A stretch of 64,000 bases of DNA, from positions 248,001 to 312,000 of the forward strand of contig VUYV01000192.1 of assembly GCA_008711295.1 (NCBI GenBank), in the 5' to 3' direction. Position 1 is the stretch's first letter. Each line of letters begins with the position of its first letter. Positions 24,975 to 37,200 of the stretch are shown here, in pieces. A program made the position numbers and the translations under genes. The notes below the pieces were generated by a model, which saw only the letters and a program-made list of their open reading frames with translations, ran no database searches and was not told the origin of the DNA. This DNA is from Anarhynchus alexandrinus (Eukaryota > Chordata > Aves > Charadriiformes > Charadriidae).

Positions 24975-25047
24975 TGTGCTGATTTTAGATGGGGTAGACT
25001 TAATTTTCTTCATAGTAGCTAGTGTGGAGATATGTTTTAGTTTGTAT
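24975..25047 (+). mobile_element. 5' fragment of the same LTR family, plus strand
   Basis: The block starts TGTGCTGATTTTAGATGGGG and includes TTAATTTTCTTCATAGTAGC, then GTGTGGAGATATGTTTTAG. This matches the first 70 or so bases of the LTR at 4982 with substitutions. Similarity stops near 25047, so only the left edge of the LTR remains and the rest has been lost. Confidence 0.75.
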
Positions 25048-26017
25048 AATTTTTATGCACTGTGGAAAAGATAAATGAATTGTATATAAGGTGTTACTTA
25101 GTTCCTGAAAAATTAAGAACGTTTCAGAGAAAATAGGTTAAAACAGTAAATGATACTTCCTTCAGGTTTGTTTCTTCTGTATATTCTAACAAAAACTTAA
25201 AGGAAAGCAGAGACTAGTTTTTGTTTTGGGAGCTTTCTTGGAAGGGAGAAGAACAGAGAAGTCCTTTTAGATCAGCTAAAACTGGACTAAACTCTAAGTC
25301 AAGGACAAGCTTTGCTTGTTTTCCCAAGCTGACTGCAAAAAGTTGATTAAGCTTATGTGGAGGACAAGCAGAATCACTTGTTTAGAGCAATAAGATATTC
25401 CTAGGGTCTGCATGGATAATTTGTAACTAAGGAAGAGATAGTATTAATGTTCATTGATAAGTTGTAAGAGAGTTCAATAGACATTCTTCACTGACAAAAA
25501 AAAATAAATCAATTGTGTAAGTATTTAATCTATTGGATCAATAAGCATGATAAAGCACCTGGAATAAAATTTACCAGGCTTTTTACTCAGAGGCAGAGGA
25601 TATAGCACTTTTCTTGCTGAGCATCAATTGCTTTAGAGCCAAGAATTTAAAACATCCTTGAATAAGTACCCAGACTGGCTTTTTGGGAAGGTGTTAAGCA
25701 GATACCTACACTTAAACCACATGGATGGTTCCACATAGTATTTGGATTCTTCTGTGTCCAGTACTTCCAGTTCTTTACCTTGCTGAAACCAGACTCAATG
25801 CTGCAACTCTTATATTTGAGAATGAACCTCTCATTATGAAATGCTTCTGTCAATGTCAGATCTTGTAGAAAAAATACTGTCGTCGTTTTTTTCTTTTTTG
25901 ATGTCAGATTTTGCTTTGAAAATATCCAATGAAGAGTATGTGGTATGGTATCAAGATTAAACGAAAACCACAATATAGGGGTTGATCATGCAGGCTATCA
26001 ACTCTTCAGAAGGGATG
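25048..26017. other. AT-rich non-coding stretch
   Basis: No gene or repeat family recognised. The minus-strand frame at 25647-25973 (108 codons) has no resemblance to a known protein. Confidence 0.5.
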
Positions 26018-26057
26018 GAATCATAGAATCATTTAGGTTGAAAAAGAACCTAAGAGC
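26018..26057 (-). mobile_element. CR1 LINE tail fragment, minus strand
   Basis: GAATCATAGAATCATTTAGG, followed by TTGAAAAAGAACCT, is the reverse complement of the last 40 bases of a common CR1 subfamily (AGGT-CTTTTCCAACCTAAAT-GATTCTATGATTC). Nothing upstream of the tail is left. Confidence 0.75.
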
Positions 26058-26404
26058 AGGGAGAGCCCAAAAAAGGCTCACTTAGGCTGTCATATTTATG
26101 AAATGAAGTGGTTGACTTGTAGTCAAATTACATGCAATGGAAAATGTATGCATGATTCTCCTTGTACCAGCAACTAACTTTGTTCCTTGGGAAATGGGCC
26201 TTGCAAAAGCCATCTGCTATTGATGTGTTAATTGCATGATCGGTGTTCCAAGTTCATGTGCATTGGTGCTCACTGTGTCACTCTGCTCCTTTGTGGGTTT
26301 TCAGAGAACAGATTGGAACTAGAGAAGTTCTTGGCCCAGTTACAGCTTAGGCCTTTATCTCCTTTAGAGGTAGTTTGGTTAAGGAGTTGAATGCATCCAC
26401 CACA
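26058..26404. other. Non-coding spacer between two CR1 pieces
   Basis: Unique AT-rich sequence separates a minus-strand CR1 tail from a plus-strand CR1 3' end. I see no gene. Confidence 0.5.
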
Positions 26405-26667
26405 GAGAGGAAACGGTCTCAAGTTGTGCTAGGGGAGATTTAGATTGGGTATTAGGAAAAATGTTTTTGCTGAATGAGTTATCAAGCATTGCAACAGGCT
26501 GCCCAGGGAAGTGGTTGAGTCACCATTCCTGGAGGTATTTAAGAGACGTGTAGACATGGTGCTTAGGGACATGGTTTAGTGGTGGTTTTGGTAGTGTCAG
26601 GTTTACGGTTGGACTAGATGATCTTAAGGGTCTTTTCCAATCTAAATGGTTGGAAAATTCTATGATA
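26405..26667 (+). mobile_element. CR1 LINE 3' end, plus strand
   Basis: The landmarks are GAGGAAACGGTCTCAAGTTG, then GGGGAGATTTAGATTGGGTA, then GCAACAGGCTGCCCAGGGAA, then GACATGGTTTAGTGGTGG, then GGTTGGACTAGATGATCTTA, and a degraded tail TTCTATGATA at 26658-26667. It is a 5'-truncated copy with no open frame. The tail matches the subfamily of the fragment at 26018-26057, which lies in the opposite orientation. Confidence 0.92.
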
Positions 26668-29600
26668 AAGAAACTGCCTGGTCTGGGAAAGTATTTGGTT
26701 TGGATATGCAGAAGGAGACATGCTTTTCTGTGGTATAAGCAGAGACTTGTGTGATTATTAATGAACTTTAGCATTCAGGTGGTAGGATTTTTATTTAACT
26801 GAAATGTTTTAATACTTCCAAAACTTATTTTTATTACTAACCTTGCTGTTGAATGTAATTCATAGAAACTTAGTAAAATCTTCACGAGGGACTGAAGCTA
26901 TTTCACGATTCACAGACAGGACAACATTTAGTAGAGTTCCTTGCTTCAGCATTTGCTATCTGAATACCAATAAGAAAAAGCCAACATTTTGTTTTCTCCT
27001 TGAGTTCTAACTACTGTCTACATGTGGATCATTTTGATACCAGGATCTTCCTTATTTTAATATATACATATATAAGGGGGGACAGCTATTACAATAATAA
27101 TAAAAAAAAAATGCTGTGTTGTCCTGAGCCGTGGTTATGTTCCCTGGCATTTCATGATTCAGTAGTTGTGGAATAATTTATCTGCAGTGAACTGGCTGAC
27201 TTGCTGAAGAATGTGACTTACTTGCTGAAGAATGTGTAGAAGGGGGGAGAAATTAGCATATATTGTCATTTCATACATTGCTAAGCCTGAATTTCAAATA
27301 GATGATAGTGGATTCATTCTTTCTCTTTTTTTATCGATATTCATTCCAGGCAACAATGTCATTGATTGTAAATGATGTCACCCAACAAATCAGGCGGGTG
27401 CTTCATTCAGTAAAAGAGCAGTCTAGGAGCCATGAACATATTATTGAGAAGGGCTTAAATGTTTAGCATACAGCTATTACCAGAACAACATATAGGTCTG
27501 GTCATCTGAACATGGCACTGATGAGATGATTAGTCATGTTGCGCAGACCAGATATTTTTATAGCTAAATCACAACTGCTCAAAGGGGTTGATTATTTTTT
27601 TTTTCTTTTTAATATGGGAGGCAGCAGCAGTAAAAGATTATGTTTAGAAGCAGTGTTGTCTTTCCACTGAAATTCATTTATCTGTCCTTCTTTATTTCTT
27701 TCCTCAGCAGCTGCTTTACAGTTTAATTTGTCTTGTTTTGTTATTTGCACCCCAAAGAGGCAGGGATGCAATGGAAACATGATTTATTGCTGAAGATAAA
27801 CATGAGCTAAGAAAAGCTTTTAGGCCATCATGAAAGGGAAAACATAGAGATAAAAAGGTTGAGGTACCATTGCCATTATTCATTTTAGGGCAGTAGCTCA
27901 AACAAGACGGTGTACCTCTTGAAATTTAAGTAATAGACAATGACCTTTCTGAAGAGTTTTTGCTCTAATTGAAATAAGAATGGGTGAGAAAATGGCATAG
28001 CCCCATTTTACAGATAAGGAACCAAGAACAAAGAGAAATCAGTGCTTGATTCAGCATCTATGTGAGCACGTGTTTGCTTTCAGAGCAAGTAGTTCCATTT
28101 CAATTCACCCGTGTATTCGGTGTGATTTATACCAGCTGAGGATCCAGCCCAAGGAGTTCTTCTTGTATCAGTTTGTCTAGTCCTTGAAGAATAACATCCT
28201 CCTTCAGCTGCTTTTTGCTATGCAAATGAAATACTGTAGATTTTAAACATGGAAGTGGGTTTTTATCAGTCTGCCATATGTTTTCCATAGATAACTACAT
28301 GGTCTAATTGGTTTGATTCAAACTACTGACACCAATATGCAAATCTGGTTGAATGGAGTGTGTTTATACTGCAGCTTCCTTCTGCATCATTGATTGAAAT
28401 ATGAGTGCTTAAAATAGATCTGTGTGGAATATTTAAGTAGTTTGCAATTACGCACATTCTGTCTTGTCTATGCTGAGTCCTATGAAGCTAATGAAGAAAC
28501 TGGTCAGCTGCTCTTCCCTAACCTAGCGCAATGTATTTTAGAGGATCTTAGTGTTTCCAAGATTTTTAAAATTGAGTTACAGCAAAAGCAGCTTATTTTG
28601 AATAGCTGTTTATGTAGCACAGTTGTTAGAAATGTGTATATATGCTTATGTGAGGTTAATGTTATATTATTCTAGCTCTGAAGATATTTTACTGGATCAT
28701 AGGCCTTTCTGACACTTTTTAATGTATTAGTTTCTTTTTGTTGTTGTTTTTTTTAATAGTGCATGGCCATGGTCCTGTAATGAATGTCTCTGGCCAGTTT
28801 CTCGTCTGTAATCTTTGCCCCTTGCTTTTCTTTCAATGTCCTTCCACAATCTGTCCAGGCTAGATATCAGGTGGGTCATGCCATCATGTCAATTATTGCC
28901 ATTGGAAGGACTGCCAGTACAATCTTCCACTGTTCATTTTTCATTACCATGAAACATCCCATTTCTGTGCAAGAGTCAAAAACTGTTTATGCTTGCATCT
29001 CTGGATAGCTACAAAAATACATAGGCTCAGTATGTAATCATAAGTGACTACAAAATTTCTAGTCTCACTGGAAGGTGTCTGAATTTAAAATAATTGTTTT
29101 GTAGGGAAGCAAAAATATGCATATGCTAAGCAAAATTTGAAATACCTTAACTCTATTTTTAGAAGTTTCGCTGGCAGGTTTGTGTGATTTGATAACATAA
29201 CAGCTGCACACTGGTTTCTGACTGTTCTTTATCCAAGAAAATAAATGAGCAAAAGAGTTTCTTATAAACAAGCAAATATAGATTGTATTTATCACCTTTA
29301 GTATTTCACATCATATAACCATGTTATGCTCTGATGGCAAGTCAGTATCATAATATTAAATAGATTTTTATTAGTGTGAATCGTGTATTGATTTCTTGAC
29401 TTGGTTATTTTTATTACGGGGAGAAACCCACAGTTCCAAGAGCCATATTGTTGCAAGAATAAGCATCATTCATGTCTCCACCAAATTACAAATTGACAAT
29501 ACAAAAAGTGGTGACTACACTTGTGGCTGTTGCAAGTCCCTTAAAAACTGCTGGTATTTTTAAGTATCAGTTTTAAAGAGTAAACTATTGGATAAGAATC

Positions 29601-30040
29601 TCAACTGCTCTTTCAAAAAAAAAAAAGAAGGAACTTGCGTAGTGAAAGAGACAAAGAGACTTAAAAACCATAATTCTTAAGGGCCAGGTAATCAAGGAGT
29701 AGATGAAACCAGTCGAGTGAATGGCCAGCAATTTAGGATTGTAGAACCCTATCTAAATATGCTTTATAAAGCTGTCTTCAGTTAGGAGCATGTTTAAGCA
29801 CTCCTTTGCATAGCTGCTAAAGACAGCAGGATAGAGGGTCTTCCTAAAATGTGCAAAATAGTGTAATATTGAGGCAGGTCTTTTACTGCAGTTTTACAAT
29901 GTTGGTTATGTTCTGCTAATCAGAAAGAAAGAAGAAAAAAAAAAAGTACCACCTGGCCCCATGGAAGTCACTGAGAATGCCACCAGCCATTTCTGAGGGG
30001 GCAGGATTTTATCCTTGCTACTTTCATTCTCCTTTCTTCA
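26668..30040. other. AT-rich non-coding stretch
   Basis: No gene recognised. Small items are a short AT microsatellite near 27059-27074, a 21-bp-period duplication at 27199-27236 and two perfect octamer (ATGCAAAT) motifs at 28220-28227 and 28337-28344. The rest is unique AT-rich DNA. Confidence 0.5.
27199..27236 (+). repeat. Two-copy tandem duplication, period 21 bp
   Basis: CTTGCTGAAGAATGTG occurs at 27200 and again at 27221 with ACTTA between. This is a small replication-slippage duplication with no evident function. Confidence 0.8.
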
Positions 30041-30049
30041 TGTTCCTGT

Positions 30050-30370
30050 TACTCGGATCGAGTCACCGGTGAGGAGTAGGTTACACGAGCGGGGGCACTG
30101 GGGCGGCTGGGACTGTCAGCGTGAATGAGCTCAGCAGCGCGGTGTGTTCCGGAGAGCAGAAGTCTCTCTGATACCAACAGCAAAGGCAGCCTTCCAGCTG
30201 GCGTTCACTGCCGGCCTCGGGGGCTATTCCAGGAGCTGTGCTGCTTTCTCGGTGGGAGCACTCAGCTACCTGCGTTCAACGAGGTCCTTCTACGTGCTCT
30301 TAACTTTCAGGCTGCAACCAGTACTGTTCAGCTGGATTGCTCCTATGCTTCCAGTTGAGAACCTGTAAGT
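30050..30370 (+). promoter_or_regulatory. Small CpG island with a candidate first exon
   Basis: I count 17 CpG dinucleotides between 30050 and 30300, in a neighbourhood where CpG is almost absent. A GC-box-like GGGGCGG lies near 30100. The GC-rich block ends at a full consensus splice donor, ACCT|GTAAGT, with GT at 30365-30366. An ATG at 30125 opens a 77-codon frame (MSSAARCVPESRSL at its start) that stops at 30358, just before the donor. A second frame from about 30144 stays open to the donor, but it lacks an ATG start. The simplest reading is a promoter with a non-coding or uORF-bearing first exon on the plus strand. It could be a host gene's alternative promoter or a long non-coding RNA. 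No family was recognised, and no TATA box is evident. Confidence 0.45.
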
Positions 30371-33300
30371 ACTCTGATGGAAAAAGAAAATTAGATTGAA
30401 GATTCTGTGCAACTACACCAGAAGTAGTTTTTAGAAGTGGTGAAAAGGAACAAAGAATGACAAATACCATATCAGAAACTGCTGCGCTTCGGTTAAGGCA
30501 AAGCTACTTACTGTATTTGGTACCAAGTTTGGAAATATTTGCTTATGCAGCTGCTGTGGATCCACTGGGATACAGGGTCAGTTAATTAGGGACAGATCTA
30601 AGATTAATATTCAGAGAGAGCTCTATGAAACCTGAGGAGGAGAAACGAAGATAATTCTACAGGAAACAGTGTAACAGCATATTGAATTTAAGAAAACTTG
30701 GATAGGCCTGGTACAAAATGCTTTTTGGTTGAAAGACTTTATAATAAGATTAACATATACAATTTCCCTTAGGACTTTTCCTTAATGACAATGTGCAGCT
30801 GTGGTTCAAGATGTTTACAGAAGGAAGCACCATTTCCAGGGATATAAATGTGTAGTAAAATTATTCACGCAGAGAAAAAAATAGATTTAAACATACACAC
30901 ATACAGAAAGTTGTATCAATACCAAGTTTGCAATGGATGTTTGGCCTCTAGGGTAAAAATGATTAGAACTAATCTTGTGAGTATGTATTCACCTGCTTAA
31001 TTTTGTTCCTTTAAGTCACTGTGTTGAAGTTGCATGTATTGTCCTAAACTACAGCTTTCTGCGGTGACAACATCCTGGCTTTAAAGGGATGAGAACCCTA
31101 TTGATCACTTATACCATCAAGGGGAAAAGACAGTAATATTATGAGATTTCAGATAAAAGACAGATTTCACCACAAAAAGTACCTGTTTGCAAATTTTTAA
31201 AAATTGATATTGTGGGAGGAATAAATTGATCTGTGTAATAGTGGGTAAAAGGACAAAAATATTCAGGAATTCTACTTGCTCTTTGGAGGCGCATACACTT
31301 TATGACTGGGCTTTCAGCTTCCTAATTTCCGGACACTATAAGCTGCTGATTGCCACCTACTACTGCAATTAGATCTATTTGCATTGGCAAATGGCTGTTG
31401 TGCAGGCTTGTTGGAGGATCTCAACATGGGTATAAGATAAAAGAAACAAACATCCATAGGAAAAATTGGCATCTTCATGTTACTTTCCAGACTCTTGGCA
31501 CCTTTCACCACTGCGACTTCCTATTGCAGGGACGAGGCACAGTTCTGCAGGAGAACACCCAACAAACTCCTTTAAAGTCTGCTTTTATGAAGCTCCAAAT
31601 CTCACTCTCAGCAATAATTTTGCCTTAATTAGTAGCCTTACTGAGGAAATCTGCTCCAACTCATGCAATTAGAAGCTTTTTTAAATTGAACAGCACAACA
31701 TATTTGCAGATGGATTATAAATCTGAGAACAGTTTTGAGATTCAGGATTAACATTTTAAGGTTACATGCAAAGTAATCCTACAGATAACATCTAAATTTG
31801 CTACATAACTAGCATATCAAAGCTTATATGCTTCTTCATTACTTTATCTCACTTTCTATAAATGCCTATGTATTAGAAATAGGGTAAGTTCAGTCCTGAA
31901 GAGAAAAATTTGTTTGTTTTAATTTACACTTGTAAAAATGTATCTATATGCATATATACACAATCACCTTTCTGCATTGCCACTTTGTCAGCATGAATGT
32001 TCGTACTTCTACATGTTGAGACTAGGGCTATAAATTGGGTCACAAGGGGTTCAGGCCACCTGACAAACCAGTAAATGCAGCTCAATTTGCAAAACTGTTT
32101 TTTGCAAAACTCTTAAGTTGCAGGCTGAGTTACTATATTTTAACTAATTGCAACATGTCCTTATAAATATTTCTATAAAACTCTGAAAGCATATATTTTC
32201 TGGGTAAAAATCATTGCATCTTTTCTTTAACTTAGCTGAAAGTGTTCATGCTTAATTAGTACTCTGTCCCTGATTTCTCTTTCCCATTTCAGACTTCATA
32301 TGCACAACAGACTCTATATTCTGCTTTTCCTCCCAAAACTGTCTTTGATGGGAGATTGGAAAATTCCTTTCTGGGAGACAGGACGGGGCAGTTGTGATGT
32401 AAGACATTAAGGAATGCAAGCAGTTTATAAAGAATTACTTGTTAAGGTATTATCTTTAAGGACTTCAGGAGAATGCTCTGGACAAACAAATAAGCAGTAA
32501 AAATAGAGCTTTTCTCTGGATTTACTCTTTTTCACCTTGCAAAATTATTCCAAAGATCAGCCTGCTATTGTCTAGTATGTCATAGGGAGATAGAAATCGA
32601 GGACATTCATAAGTGATAGAACTCGAGCTAGAGAAGAGCATGTCAAGTTTGGAGTTGGTTTCATTTTGTTGTTACTTGGTTGCTGGTCTCAATGCTCTCT
32701 GGAACAAGATCTGGTCCTTTTGATCCAGGAATTCTTCCTAGTCCAAGGAGAGTACTTGAAATCGCTTGTGGTGATACATGCTCTGCAGCTTTCAGGACCT
32801 CATATAGAATGTAGTTGGTTGCAGTGATATGGGACAAAGATCCATACATGAATCTTACCATATGTAAATATTTTGCATTTTTCTCTTTTAGCATAGATCT
32901 CTGCAGGTTAACAGTAAGATATAAAGTTGAAGAACTGATAACGTGAGGGACTGAAAATGTAAATTGGAATAATGTTGTGGTTGGTAGGGAAACCCTACTC
33001 CAGGAGGAGTATTGGGGATAGATTTTAAAGGTCTGCTTTAGAGGAACAGAAGATGCAGACATGAGTTAACTTCTGAGCAGATGGGGCTCTCAGGTACTGA
33101 ACTTTGAATTACATGATTGAAAACAAACATCTGTGTGAAATCTGGTTATTCATCTACCTCAGCATTTCTGAACAGAAAATTTATTAAAAAAGGCAAAATA
33201 AAATGTATAGATTAGGGCCTGGAGAGGCAGTGTACATAGCGATACAAAGAGAGTTCTGAACACACTCAAATTCCTGGTATGACTCTGATAAGAGGCAAAC

Positions 33301-36300
33301 CATTAGGGACCGGAATTGTAATTGAATGACTTTTTTTAGCATGGCCAAGGAAAACACTGCATAACCACCCTTATAGATTCTTAAACAAAGCCCAGTTCAA
33401 TGAGTTAATGATTTTCCAATACTTAAAAGAAAGTAAACTAGTGGAGGCACTTCGCCTGTCTTGTACAGACAGATGCATAGCAACTGTGTAATGATACTAA
33501 CTCAGGCAAAAGATGGGAGGTTTTGTTAGGAGTTCTTGGTACGCATTGAACAGACTGACCACTGGAAGAAGCACTGAACCAGTAAACTAAGTCTCGCATG
33601 GGAAACCAAATAAAGAAAGAATTATTTCTATCATCAGGTAATTTTCCAGCCAAGAAATAAACTTTATTTGCTGTGGAAAAAGTTAAGATTGTGGGAGAAC
33701 TTATACCAGTGTGGCACTGCACGTAACAATGTTTTGTTATTATCATATGCCAAAGGTACTGGCATAGTATCAAAATTTTTCATACCACAGGATTGTTCAG
33801 GGGATTAAAATAGAGTTGCTAGCTTCAAAACTTGCAAAGATTTTCACCTTTCGGGAATCAGCTTTATTCTGTTGCTCTGTGCCATGGCAATGAACATATC
33901 CCTGGCAAGGCAGTAGTTGGGTTTGGTTTTTTGGTAGTTTGGGTGTGGGGGTGAGGGAGGTGTTTGTCATGAGCTAATTTGACCTTTCTTAGAAACACAA
34001 TGATTTTAGAGTATGAAATCTAGAATATGTGCATACTGGGAGGGCACACACTGAGACACAGGAACATTGGCTGCCTACTCTTTAGTGACTGGAAATCGTA
34101 GGTGTTGTGCAAGTGTTCAAATATGTTCTGGAGACTTTTCAGGATATAGGTATGGGAAGCTGACAGACCTGTTTCCATGATTTGTTGAGTTACGAAGTTG
34201 TCTCCTCTGCTTGCAAAAAATCCTTACTCTGCACAAATGAGTAGAGGTGGGAAGACCAAAGAAGCAAACTTGGTTTTTTTAATCATTATGTGGAATAAAA
34301 ATATCCACTGTATTGAATTACTGGGTGCATTTGAGAGGATTTTAACCCACTGATGACTCAAAACATTGCTAGAACTGATCTATGTGCTTTATTAGACATA
34401 AAATATTAACTATCGAGTTTATTTCTGATTTTGAATGACTAAGGAGAAACTGTTGATTGTTGGATGGGACAAGCTGCATGGGAGGGGATGAGCTGTCACT
34501 GTGTGTCCAGGAGTTACGGGTCAAACAGGCTGCTCTTGTCTGCCCTGGTACGGAGCACCGGCCTCTGTCCATCTGTCCAGGTACCCAGCTTGCAAATCGC
34601 CAGGAGATGGCACTCCGTATCGCGATATGGTGCCAGGGGGTTACAAATGTAACACTTGGGAACGGCAAATGGCTTCCTCAGTATCTCAGGGAATGAGAAA
34701 AAGGATAGAAGGAGCTCAGCAAGTCCATCCCTGCGGCAGGGTAAATGGTATTTAGAGGGTTTTGGCTTTTTCAGTGGGAGCTTCTCTGACCTCAGCAGTT
34801 CAGCTTATTTAAACTTTCCCATTTTTTCCAAAAAGTAGCCTTTTTGTATTCTTCCATTCTTTTTGAGTACTGTTAAATACATGGGAAGAGGAATTTAAAT
34901 TTAACATGCAGTTCTTATTAGGCTTTGTTAGAGAAAACATTTCTGATGGGTAAATATAGCAGTGGAGTGTTTAATTTTCCTATTTTGTATAATAACATTT
35001 TTAAAAACAAACAGGAGCCAGAACTATCTACTTCAGCAGAAGGAGGAGGAGGAAAAACAGAATGAGAGCTTTCTACGACCTGAAGCCTTGGCTCCTTCCT
35101 TAGCTCTGGTGCATTCACCTCACACTACTGTGGGGATCAGATTCAGTCGTAGCTGTTACAGCTGACGAATATTTAATTTGCTTTAGCTTCCCTGCAGCTG
35201 CCTTTGGGTTTGGCTGTCTACATCAGCACATTATTGACAAACAGTACTTGTTGTGACCAGTATTCCTGTGTCTAGGAACACAGTAATATTCTAAAGCCAA
35301 AGTAACATTTAATAAAGCCAGTTGTTAATGTAATTGGCCACCAAACATTTATATAAAAAGATCAGAAGTTCATTCCTTGGCCACTGATAACTAAAAGTGA
35401 AACCACTGTCACCGGTTACTCATACTGTCTGAAAAAACGGTCTCTCAGAGCAATGGGTTACCTGCCGTTAGGTCACTGGCAAACACGTTTTTATGAGCCT
35501 AATCACATTCACAAGTAAATGAATTTATTCACAGGTAAAATCTCTCTATTTGCCTTTGTATTTCCAGTTTTTCAATATTTTTGGTAGTAGATATGGGAAT
35601 TAATGTCTCAAGCAAATTTTTATGATTATCGTAATGCCTGACCTGAGAAGAATGCTGAAAAGAATTAACATTGTTGAATCAGTAAACAGAAAATGTTTTC
35701 ACTTTATGATCATCTTCTTAGTTCATATGAATCTAAGAAGAAAGGAAAAAATAACTTCTTAGCGTAAGATTTCCGTCAGAGTTACCAATATACCTCTTTA
35801 TATAACACTATCAGATCAAATAAATATTTCAAAGTAAATTACCTTCATACCTTTTGTGAAAGCAGAAAAGATTAAAAAAAAATCCAAACCCTAAACACTA
35901 GAGCTGATAAACCATGATATCTTTTATCCCAGATTTGCACAGCACTGTGAATTTCATAGGCAAAATTACTCATAAAATTTTCTCTTTTCCTGGTATAATA
36001 ATGTTGAATAATTCTTTTCCCCTGTAATCCTTCACTGATTTGTCTAATGAGGGACTTCCTGTAATTTCCTTACTTTGTTTGAAATTTCTAATATTGAGGT
36101 TTCCTCCCTGCCAACAAATCTTAATTTTCATTGGGAAATGGAATTTTTGGTTTCCATATCACTAACTTCCTGTCCACAGAGAAGTGGTTTTCTGGGAACT
36201 AGAAATGAATTCACAAGATCATGCTATGCTTTCTTGACCCTTCTCCCAAAAGGAGCTGAGTGTCCTGCCTGCTCTGACCCCAAAGTTAATGTTCTTAAAC

Positions 36301-37014
36301 TAGACAAATTTCACGTGGCTCTGTAAAACTAAAGGTGTTGATTAAATGGGAAAGGAACTAAAAACTCATTTCTTCCACTGATGAAAAAGCAATGAGTTTT
36401 TTGTTGGTTTGTTCATTCTCATCACTGCTGCCTAAAGATAGACTGATGAATCAAAAAGTTTCAGGGTTATTTCTATTTTTTTTCCTTAGTATTAGAAAAT
36501 GGAATTTTTGTTAAATTATCATCTACAAAAATGTTCTAGGGATTTTGGGATGGGTGAGAAGAGAATTACATCTCCGTTGCACACACAGGAAGGAAACACT
36601 GACCACGACAGCTGGTATCTGGCTAATAGTCCAGTAGCAATACCAAAAAACCCCAGCTTTTATAATAACAGTAACTTTCCAATGAACTGCAAAACCTTTC
36701 ATATTAATGCATGGCATTATGCAAATCAGCTCCCTCTTCTTTGAGCAACTAATGTAGTCTGCTTTGCCGGGAAAGACTGAAAAGACTCCCAAGGCAATGG
36801 TAAACATTACTGGAATTATATTACGAATGATCTAGGACTTAAAATTGTGTCTTCTGTGCTCCTGTGAAGTGTTATCTCTGACTATGCTTCAAGCCAGAGC
36901 TGCATTAAAGATGCAACAGGGAGACGCAGTAGACTTCAATGAATTCTGCAGGGAAAGTGAATAGGGAACAGAGTTGTCACATCCAGTAATTTAATTGGAT
37001 GACTCCAAAATTAT
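30371..37014. other. AT-rich non-coding stretch with a GC-richer patch
   Basis: No known gene. The patch at 34500-34740 is GC-richer, holds about 9 CpGs and has overlapping open frames on both strands, but shows no paired splice sites that convince me. Minus-strand frames at 32661-33062 (133 codons, ATG start) and 33438-33773 (111 codons) match no family I know and are probably chance. Confidence 0.45.
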
Positions 37015-37200
37015 CAGACAGGAGATACTTCTTCACATAACACTTAACTTGCATATGGAAAGCATTGCCATGGGAAGTCTTAGAAGCCAAAATTATAAAT
37101 AAATTCAAAGCAAGAGATTAGGCAGATTAGTGGAGGACAGATCATTCAGAAATTGTAAAATAAGGTGGTCCAGGTACAATCTCTGGTTACAGATGTCCCT
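37015..37200 (+). mobile_element. Ancient CR1-like LINE 3' region, plus strand
   Basis: The text from CAGGAGATACTTCTTCACAT through CATATGGAAAGCATTGCCAT and TAAATTCAAAGCAAGAG to GGAGGACAGATCATTCAGAA follows an old CR1/L3-type 3' end. That type carries blocks for a first-residue 'cttctt-aca', 'tggaa-tcattgcca', 'aaattcaaa' and 'ggaggacag'. Similarity is diffuse and there is no clear tail, so this is an old insertion and the edges are approximate. Confidence 0.55.

Noticed and set aside
28784..29008. A 74-codon plus-strand frame in a slightly GC-richer patch.
   Set aside because: No similarity to a known protein or repeat and no splice signals at its edges.
34457..34755. Several overlapping open frames in a GC-richer patch.
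   Set aside because: The frames overlap on both strands with no protein similarity. Nine CpGs in 240 bp and no matched splice sites are not enough for an exon or promoter call.
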